Assembly: GCA_902522015.1 (NCBI GenBank)
Contig: CABYTX010000005.1
Coordinates: 1-53,174, forward strand
DNA from: an uncultured Alphaproteobacteria bacterium
GTDB taxonomy: Bacteria; Pseudomonadota; Alphaproteobacteria; HIMB59; GCA-002718135
Length of the DNA stretch: 53,174 nt
Direction: 5' to 3'
The notes below the pieces were generated by a model, which was not told the DNA's origin, ran no database searches, and saw only the letters and a list, made by a program, of their open reading frames with translations. The position numbers were made by a program, and so were the translations under genes. Positions 47,888-53,174 of the stretch are shown here, piece after piece (position 1 is the stretch's first letter; each line of letters opens with the position of its first letter).

Positions 47888-48538
47888 GTGAAAAAAATAG
47901 AGAAGGCACAAGAGATCTCTAGAATACTTAATCGTATATACAGAAAAGTACCTATTCCTCTTAACCACAAAAATAAATTTGAATTAGTTGTAGCTGTACT
48001 TCTTAGTGCTCAATGTACAGATGAAAGAGTTAATCAAGTTACGCCAATTCTATTTAAAAAAGCTAACACAGCTATAAAAATGACAAAAGTGCCAAAAAAA
48101 ACAATTTATAATATTATTCGCCCTTGTGGTTTGGCACCTCAAAAATCAAAAGCAATTTTTGAACTATCAAGAATTCTTGTAAAAAAATTTAAAGGCAATG
48201 TTCCAGAAAGTTTTGAAGAATTAGAAAACTTGCCAGGTGTTGGTCACAAAACAGCCAGTGTTGTTATGTCTCAAGGGTTTGGTCATCCAGCATTTCCAGT
48301 TGATACACACATTCATCGTTTAGCTCAACGTTGGGGTTTAACAAATGGTAAAAATGTTGTCCAAACAGAAAAAGATTTAAAATATCTTTTTCCAAAAAAA
48401 TCTTGGAACAAACTTCATTTACAAATAATATTTTATGGAAGAGAATTTTGTCAGGCAAGAAGTTGTTATGGTTTGGAGTGTGAAATATGCAAGGTTTGTA
48501 ATCCAAAGAGAAAAACGCCTATTAAAACAAAAAAGTAG
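47888..48538 (+). CDS. nth: Endonuclease III, DNA glycosylase/AP lyase
   Basis: Removes oxidised pyrimidines and nicks the abasic site. 216 residues, GTG start. Helix-hairpin-helix LPGVGHKTASVV (115-126) has the catalytic Lys121, and PVDTHIHR (137-144) the catalytic Asp139. The C-terminal cluster region has Cys188, 193, 198, 201 and 204, spacing C-x4-C-x4-C-x2-C-x2-C, not the E. coli C-x6-C-x2-C-x5-C. A C-x9-C-x2-C subset resembles what I recall of some alphaproteobacterial Nth proteins. Whether a normal [4Fe-4S] forms is open. Confidence 0.93.
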   Translation: MKKIEKAQEISRILNRIYRKVPIPLNHKNKFELVVAVLLSAQCTDERVNQVTPILFKKANTAIKMTKVPKKTIYNIIRPCGLAPQKSKAIFELSRILVKKFKGNVPESFEELENLPGVGHKTASVVMSQGFGHPAFPVDTHIHRLAQRWGLTNGKNVVQTEKDLKYLFPKKSWNKLHLQIIFYGREFCQARSCYGLECEICKVCNPKRKTPIKTKK

Positions 48539-48541
48539 TAA

Positions 48542-48961
48542 TTAAAAAGGCTGAAATACAACAAGTATAAGTATAAAAATCAATATTACTGCTGGCGCTT
48601 CATTTGTAATTCTAAAAAACTTAGTAGAGTATTTGTTTTTATCATTTTTAAAATCATTAAGACATTTTAAACAAAAAAAATGATAGCCAGATAATAAAAT
48701 TACAAATAAAATTTTTAAAAGCAACCAAGTATCAATACCCACATAATGTGTAAGTGTAAAACCTGATATCCACGTCACTATAAAAGCTGGAAACATAATT
48801 ATTCTGTACAATTTTCCTTCCATTAGTTTGAATGTTTCTGAGGTTTCTTTTGTGATTTCAGGATTAGCATGATTTACAAACAAACGTGGCAGATATAAAA
48901 GTCCAGCCATCCAAGCTATGATACTAAAAATATGAATAACTTTCAGAGTATTAAATAACAT
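48542..48961 (-). CDS. hemJ: HemJ, protoporphyrinogen IX oxidase
   Basis: 139 residues with four membrane helices. HemJ marks are the His in LKVIHIFSIIAWMAGLLYLPRLFV (residues 6-29), MEGKLYRIIMFPA, the LLLKILFVILLSGYH helix and the FRITNEAPAVIL end. It oxidises protoporphyrinogen to protoporphyrin in bacteria without HemG or HemY. Its place behind hemF, with hemH and hemE in the same run, strongly supports the call over a generic CopD-like protein. 3 bases from hemF. Confidence 0.9.
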   Translation of the reverse strand: MLFNTLKVIHIFSIIAWMAGLLYLPRLFVNHANPEITKETSETFKLMEGKLYRIIMFPAFIVTWISGFTLTHYVGIDTWLLLKILFVILLSGYHFFCLKCLNDFKNDKNKYSTKFFRITNEAPAVILIFILILVVFQPF

Positions 48962-48964
48962 TAT

Positions 48965-49774
48965 TTATTCCCATACCGCTTGAGGAGGCATTGACATTAA
49001 TATAGCATCAACATTTCCACCAGTCTCTAGACCAAATTTTGTACCTCTATCATATAATAAGTTAAATTCAGCATAGCGACTACGCTTAACTAATTGTATC
49101 TTTTTTTCCTCTTCATTCCACTCCTCATCCTTAAGTGCAATTAAAGTATTTTTGATAAACTGATGAAAATAAGTACCTACGCCTTGGACAAATTCAAAAT
49201 CTTTTCCCCAATCGCCAGTTTGAAGGTAATCAAAAAATATTCCTCCAACACCTCTTGGTTCGTTTCTATGTTTAAGAAAAAAATAGTCATCACACCATTT
49301 TTTAAATTTAGGATAATATGATTTATCATATTTATTACACAAAACTTCTAAACCACGATGATATTTTTTCTCATCCTCAAATATTACACAAGGTGTAATA
49401 TCCATGCCTCCACCAAACCATTCCTGAGTGGTTTTAATAAATCTTGTATTAAAATGCATAGAAGGAATTTTAGGTGAAACAGGATGTAATACAACACTGA
49501 TGCCGGTTGCATTATAATTTGGATCTTCTTTAGCACCCGGAATAGTATCTCTCATATTTTCGTTAAATATCCCAGAGACGGTAGAAATATTTACTCCACC
49601 TTTTTCAATAATATTCCCCTTAATTTTACTCATTTTACCACCACCATCACCTTTGTGATCCCAGTTACTTATTTCAAATTGATTTTCATCAATGTTTTGA
49701 ATAGTTTCAACTAAGTTATCTCGTAATTTTTCAAACCATTCTTTTGCAGTATTAAATTTGGGATCAGCAATCAT
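48965..49774 (-). CDS. hemF: Coproporphyrinogen III oxidase, oxygen-dependent
   Basis: 269 residues from ATG 49774, set by the ATGA overlap with the hemH stop (a TTG nine bases upstream is the other option). Family signatures are the HFNTRFIKT and FGGGMDITPCV segments, HRNEPRGVGGIFFDYL and the C-terminal RYAEFNLLYDRGTKFGLETGG. Converts coproporphyrinogen III to protoporphyrinogen IX using O2, so heme synthesis here needs oxygen at this step. Cytoplasmic. Confidence 0.96.
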   Translation of the reverse strand: MIADPKFNTAKEWFEKLRDNLVETIQNIDENQFEISNWDHKGDGGGKMSKIKGNIIEKGGVNISTVSGIFNENMRDTIPGAKEDPNYNATGISVVLHPVSPKIPSMHFNTRFIKTTQEWFGGGMDITPCVIFEDEKKYHRGLEVLCNKYDKSYYPKFKKWCDDYFFLKHRNEPRGVGGIFFDYLQTGDWGKDFEFVQGVGTYFHQFIKNTLIALKDEEWNEEEKKIQLVKRSRYAEFNLLYDRGTKFGLETGGNVDAILMSMPPQAVWE

Positions 49775-50796
49775 AATGGCCAACCTTGAGTATGTTTTTT
49801 TATCAGATTTACAAAAACGTCTATGTGATCATCGTGATCATTCAAGCAAGGTATATAATGATAATTTTCTCCCCCTGACTCCATAAAATATTCTTTATTT
49901 TCTTCTTCAAGTTCTTCCAGTGTTTCAAGACAATCACTACTGAAACCAGGAGATATTATATGTATATTTTTAATCCCTTGTTTTGGTAATTCTTTTAATG
50001 TTTCACTTGTATATGGCTTTAACCATTCCTCTCTTCCAAATCTACTTTGGAAAGTAGTCATTATCTCATCATCGGATAATCCCATATGTTCTTTAACAAG
50101 TCTTGTGGTTTTAAGACAAAAGCAATGATACGGATCACCATTAGTCAAATACCGTTTTGGTATACCATGATAACTAAAAATAATTTTTTGTGGTTTTGAA
50201 GTTTTTTTCCAAAATGACTTTATTGAATTTGATAATGCTTCAATATAATTTTTTTCTTCAAAGTACTGATTGATAAAACGCATTTCAGGTATCCAACGCC
50301 ATTTTTGCAATACATTTGTTACTTCATCAAATGTACTACCTGTTGTTGCAGCACAATATTGCGGATACATAGGTAGAACTAATAATCTTCTTACTTGTTT
50401 TTTTTGAAGTTTTAACAAAGCATCTGGAATAGATGGATTGCCATAACGCATCCCAACTTCAAAAACTATATTTTCATTTTTTGAAGAAAAAGATGATTGG
50501 ATTTTATTTAGTTGTCTGTTTGCTATATCTAAAAGTGGAGAACCCTTATCAGTCCAAATTTGTTTGTATGCTTCTGCTGACTTTGATGGTCTTATTTGTA
50601 AAATTACTAGCTTCAATATAATTTGCCATAGGATTTTAGGTAATTCGATTACTCTAGGGTCTGACAAAAATTGATTAAGATAAACTTTTAGTTCTTTTTT
50701 ATTTGGAGCATCTGGAGTGCCTAGGTTAGTAATTAAAACGCCAATTTTTTCTCTACTCCCATGCTCATAATTTTTTTCACCTATATATTTAACCAT
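49771..50796 (-). CDS. hemH: Ferrochelatase
   Basis: Inserts Fe2+ into protoporphyrin IX. 341 residues. GVLITNLGTPDAP (19-31) is the family start. Catalytic His is in FSYHGIPKRYL and the metal-path Glu in SPGFSSDCLETLEELEEEN. CysHCF-type residues (YHCFCLKTT) follow the substrate loop. Five bases from hemE and overlapping hemF by 4 bases. It acts last in the pathway whose earlier steps lie beside it. Confidence 0.96.
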   Translation of the reverse strand: MVKYIGEKNYEHGSREKIGVLITNLGTPDAPNKKELKVYLNQFLSDPRVIELPKILWQIILKLVILQIRPSKSAEAYKQIWTDKGSPLLDIANRQLNKIQSSFSSKNENIVFEVGMRYGNPSIPDALLKLQKKQVRRLLVLPMYPQYCAATTGSTFDEVTNVLQKWRWIPEMRFINQYFEEKNYIEALSNSIKSFWKKTSKPQKIIFSYHGIPKRYLTNGDPYHCFCLKTTRLVKEHMGLSDDEIMTTFQSRFGREEWLKPYTSETLKELPKQGIKNIHIISPGFSSDCLETLEELEEENKEYFMESGGENYHYIPCLNDHDDHIDVFVNLIKKHTQGWPL

Positions 50797-50801
50797 ATCT
50801 A

Positions 50802-51800
50802 TTAGCTAAATTCTTTTCTGATATTTTCTATAAATAAATGAACATTTTTTTCTGGAGTGTTTTTGTTAATTCCATGTCCAAGGCCACAAATCCAGCCATT
50901 AAGATTTTCAATTGATTTCATTTTTTCAATAAAATCTTTTAAATCATTAAGAAATGTATCTGTTTCACTTAACATTAATTGTTCATTGAAATTACCTTGA
51001 ATAAATCCATGTTTTTGATTTTCAAACATAAATTTAAGATCTATTGTGTGATCATAGCCAAAACCACCAAAGGGAAAACTGATGATAGAATTTAGATCTG
51101 TTAAACTTTTACCTCTTGAATAATAGCCAAGTTTATTTGGAAAAGAAATTGCAATCTCTTCCAAAAATTTTGAATAAATTTCATAAAAATTTATTTTATC
51201 TAAATCATACAAGGAGCTATCAAAAATCATGACAAGTTCAACACCTGCATCTAATTGTAATTGAATATTTTTCTTAAGAAGGGGTAGAAGTGTTTTTGAA
51301 ATAAATTCTAAATTCATTTTAGTGTCGATTAAATCAGAGTTATTATTTCCAAATGCATATTTTGATAATGTCCAAGGTCCGCCAACAAATCCAATTAAAC
51401 TTTTATTATTTGGCAATTTCTCTTTTGTTATTTTTATAGCTTCAAATTGAAATTGCATATGCTCAATGCCGCGATCAATATTACTATAATCATTAATGTT
51501 TTCTGAATTTATATAAGAATTAAATTTAGGTCCTGGGTCAAACTTTAATTCTAAACCAAGTCCCTCCAAGATAAATAAAATATCACTGAATAAAATTGCA
51601 ATATCATAATCAAACTCTTGTATTGGGCCAAAAGCGACTTCTGCGGCTAGATCCGGAGTTTTACAAAGTTCTTCAAAAGTATATTTTTCTTTGAGCTTGC
51701 GATAATGCGAATGGTACCTCCCAGCCTGTCTCATGAACCAAATGGGTGGTGTTTTTTGAATATTTCTTTTGAGAGCATTTTCGAATAAAATATTTGTCAT
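50802..51800 (-). CDS. hemE: Uroporphyrinogen decarboxylase
   Basis: Turns uroporphyrinogen III into coproporphyrinogen III. 332 residues from ATG 51800 (MTNILFENALKR...); the frame is open 30 bases further into the hemC/D gene, but 51800 lies just after that gene's stop and fits the family length. Signatures are PPIWFMRQAGRYHSHYRKLK (18-37), the FSDILFILEGLGLELKFDPGPKF segment, FVGGPWTLSKYA and GLGHGINKNTPEKNV near the end. Confidence 0.95.
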   Translation of the reverse strand: MTNILFENALKRNIQKTPPIWFMRQAGRYHSHYRKLKEKYTFEELCKTPDLAAEVAFGPIQEFDYDIAILFSDILFILEGLGLELKFDPGPKFNSYINSENINDYSNIDRGIEHMQFQFEAIKITKEKLPNNKSLIGFVGGPWTLSKYAFGNNNSDLIDTKMNLEFISKTLLPLLKKNIQLQLDAGVELVMIFDSSLYDLDKINFYEIYSKFLEEIAISFPNKLGYYSRGKSLTDLNSIISFPFGGFGYDHTIDLKFMFENQKHGFIQGNFNEQLMLSETDTFLNDLKDFIEKMKSIENLNGWICGLGHGINKNTPEKNVHLFIENIRKEFS

Positions 51801-51802
51801 TT

Positions 51803-53174
51803 TTAGGCTTTTAGTAATTTTTTCTTCCAACTATCATAAGATAGCTCAACAAAAAGATTTTTATCATTACCTAATATTTTACTAATCTCATTGTAAGTAT
51901 TTCCTGGGCCACAAAAATGATATTTTTCTATAATTTTAGGATATTTATCAATACTCGCCTTAAAAGCTGAACTGCTCATCCAATAAAAGTACTTTTTCTT
52001 ATCTATATCTATTTCAAAATCAATAGACTCCAATTGATACGTTTCAATTTTATTTTTTATCGAACTTTCAGGAGATTGAGAATGAGTTAATTTAACCCAA
52101 GGATTATTGGTAAGTGAATTAATATCTTTTTCAAAATCCTCACCAAGACCATCTGAAGTTCCATTAACCCAAATACCTCTTTCAGCTAAATTTTTCCATG
52201 TTCTTAAACCACTAGTCCAAATAACATTATTTGATTGGATTTTTGACTTATCTGGGATTGAACTAATTCGTGAAACATAAATACATTTATTTTGTAAATT
52301 ATTTATATAATCGACATTTTCATTTAATTGTTTTCTAGAAAATATTTTATAATTTTTTAAATTTTCAGGGTAAATTTCATCTTTTGTATTACTAGAAAAA
52401 CTTATATCTTTTGGATCAATAAAATCCCAGCTCTCAAAATGATTGCCATTTTCATCTTCACCTCTTTTAGATACAACTAATCCTAATTTATGTGAGATAT
52501 AAGATACTCCTATTTTTTGGTGACATCCTCCTCCATAATTTTTTAAAATATTTCTTTCTTGAATAACATTCGAATAATCTTTGTAAAAATTAATATCATT
52601 TAAAATTTCGTTTAGTTTATTATCTTTGATTCTTGTTTCAATCGCTAGAGCTCCTTGTCCAGGAGAACAAGGGTTTATTGACAATGGTAAAACAGACCAT
52701 AGACATTCGTCAATATATTTTTTTAGTGTTTTTTTTAATTCATTAAATTCAGAATAATTATTTGATAGTAATCTATCAATTGCTGCCTTAGCAACAATGA
52801 AACCATCACTATTAGGATCTTCCAAAAATTTTTTAAATCTAGTGGGTATGTTACCTCTTATATTTTCAAAGCAAACTTCATCAAACTTATATGGAAGATA
52901 ATTTTCAATAAAATTTTCTAAATTATATTGTCTTCGAGGTGATGAACAAAGAATAGTAATTTTCTTACTATCCAATGTTATGTTTTTTTTTAAGAATAAT
53001 ATATCTCGTTTATCAGCCCGTTTTAATGTAGCAGCAATTTTAGTTTTTTCACCAACTTCAATTGGAAGATCCTTCCAAGAATGAACAATTAAATCACATT
53101 TGTTATTTATTAATTCATCTCTTAAATCATTAGTAAAAACACCTTCTGTTGGCATTTCAGAAAGAGGAGTTTTT
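51803..53174 (-). CDS. hemC: HemC-HemD fusion: porphobilinogen deaminase with uroporphyrinogen III synthase-like tail (5' end outside window)
   Basis: The frame is open to the window end, so roughly the first 45-50 residues are missing. HemC marks are the HSWKDLP (HS-x-K-D) loop, IRGNIPTRFKKF, SPGQGALAIETR and the dipyrromethane cysteine in GGGCHQKIG. After the third HemC domain (ending near SWDFIDPKDISF) about 190 residues remain, far too many for HemC alone. They include WVKLTHSQSPESSI, YWMSSSAFKASI and FCGPGNTYNEISKIL, which resemble the S/TSxxA and GxxT parts of HemD. The HemD part is shorter and more divergent than usual (240-260). Ends 2 bases before hemE. Confidence 0.85.
   Translation of the reverse strand, partial: KTPLSEMPTEGVFTNDLRDELINNKCDLIVHSWKDLPIEVGEKTKIAATLKRADKRDILFLKKNITLDSKKITILCSSPRRQYNLENFIENYLPYKFDEVCFENIRGNIPTRFKKFLEDPNSDGFIVAKAAIDRLLSNNYSEFNELKKTLKKYIDECLWSVLPLSINPCSPGQGALAIETRIKDNKLNEILNDINFYKDYSNVIQERNILKNYGGGCHQKIGVSYISHKLGLVVSKRGEDENGNHFESWDFIDPKDISFSSNTKDEIYPENLKNYKIFSRKQLNENVDYINNLQNKCIYVSRISSIPDKSKIQSNNVIWTSGLRTWKNLAERGIWVNGTSDGLGEDFEKDINSLTNNPWVKLTHSQSPESSIKNKIETYQLESIDFEIDIDKKKYFYWMSSSAFKASIDKYPKIIEKYHFCGPGNTYNEISKILGNDKNLFVELSYDSWKKKLLKA

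Overview
The window is a 53 kb, gene-dense, strongly AT-rich stretch of a bacterial chromosome. The gene set points to a streamlined, probably marine, alphaproteobacterium of the Pelagibacterales / HIMB59 (AEGEAN-169) kind. The reasons are the class I lysyl-tRNA synthetase, CobS/CobT next to rpmB, the three-subunit PntAa/PntAb/PntB transhydrogenase, COX15-type heme A synthase, COQ9 next to def and rpsU, DUF1244, TIGR03643 and DUF465 proteins, very short spacers and few Shine-Dalgarno sequences. The lineage is an inference from gene content; no rRNA is present. I see no phage, insertion sequence, CRISPR array, tRNA, rRNA or plasmid gene, and no gene-free stretch longer than about 150 bases.

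Layout. (1) 1-2455 (+): end of cobS and all of cobT. (2) 2452-10024 (-): a run of FNR-type flavoprotein, [2Fe-2S] ferredoxin, MarR regulator, lysS, pyrD, a HAD hydrolase, rpmB, a queuosine-precursor transporter and tgt. (3) 10078-13290 (+): ctaA, an SDR with an altered active site, a DUF6134 protein and a second SDR. (4) 13287-16034: pfkA, DUF465, COQ9, def and rpsU in alternating orientation. (5) 16031-22017 (-): pntB, pntAb, pntAa, a COQ8/UbiB-like kinase and an oligoendopeptidase F. (6) 22074-27658: acyl-CoA synthetase, DUF1244, pyruvate kinase, aminotransferase and TauE/SafE exporter. (7) 27724-37408 (+): a long tightly packed run holding two saccharopine-pathway enzymes, uvrB, 3-hydroxyisobutyryl-CoA hydrolase, a dimethylglycine/sarcosine dehydrogenase-like enzyme, an AsmA-like protein and an AEC transporter. 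(8) 37401-42508: TPR protein, TIGR03643 protein, GST, LysE exporter, YajQ, RmuC, YqaA and an M24 peptidase. (9) 42509-47746 (-): a complete peptide ABC importer with a fused double ATPase. (10) 47888-53174: nth (+), then a heme block (-) of hemJ, hemF, hemH, hemE and a hemC-hemD fusion cut by the window end.

How the genes fit together. Heme b synthesis (hemC/D, E, F, J, H) and heme A synthesis (ctaA), quinone biosynthesis helpers (COQ8-like, COQ9), transhydrogenase and quinone-linked PyrD support aerobic respiration. Lysine (saccharopine route), valine (HIBCH), methylated glycines (DMGDH-like) and peptides (ABC importer, PepF, M24 peptidase) are likely carbon and nitrogen sources. Pfk and Pyk indicate an Embden-Meyerhof route.

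I found no convincing wholly new system; the content is core metabolism. The most interesting non-coding signals are twin palindromes in front of marR-lysS, a twin 15-bp repeat between the peptide-binding protein gene and nth, a perfect 11-bp-stem hairpin between the binding-protein and permease genes, and ten convergent gene pairs of which eight overlap at their stop codons and none leaves room for a terminator. The protein-level oddities are the HemC-HemD fusion with a short HemD part, a split AASS-like lysine-degradation pair, an SDR lacking the catalytic Tyr, and endonuclease III with non-standard cluster cysteines.
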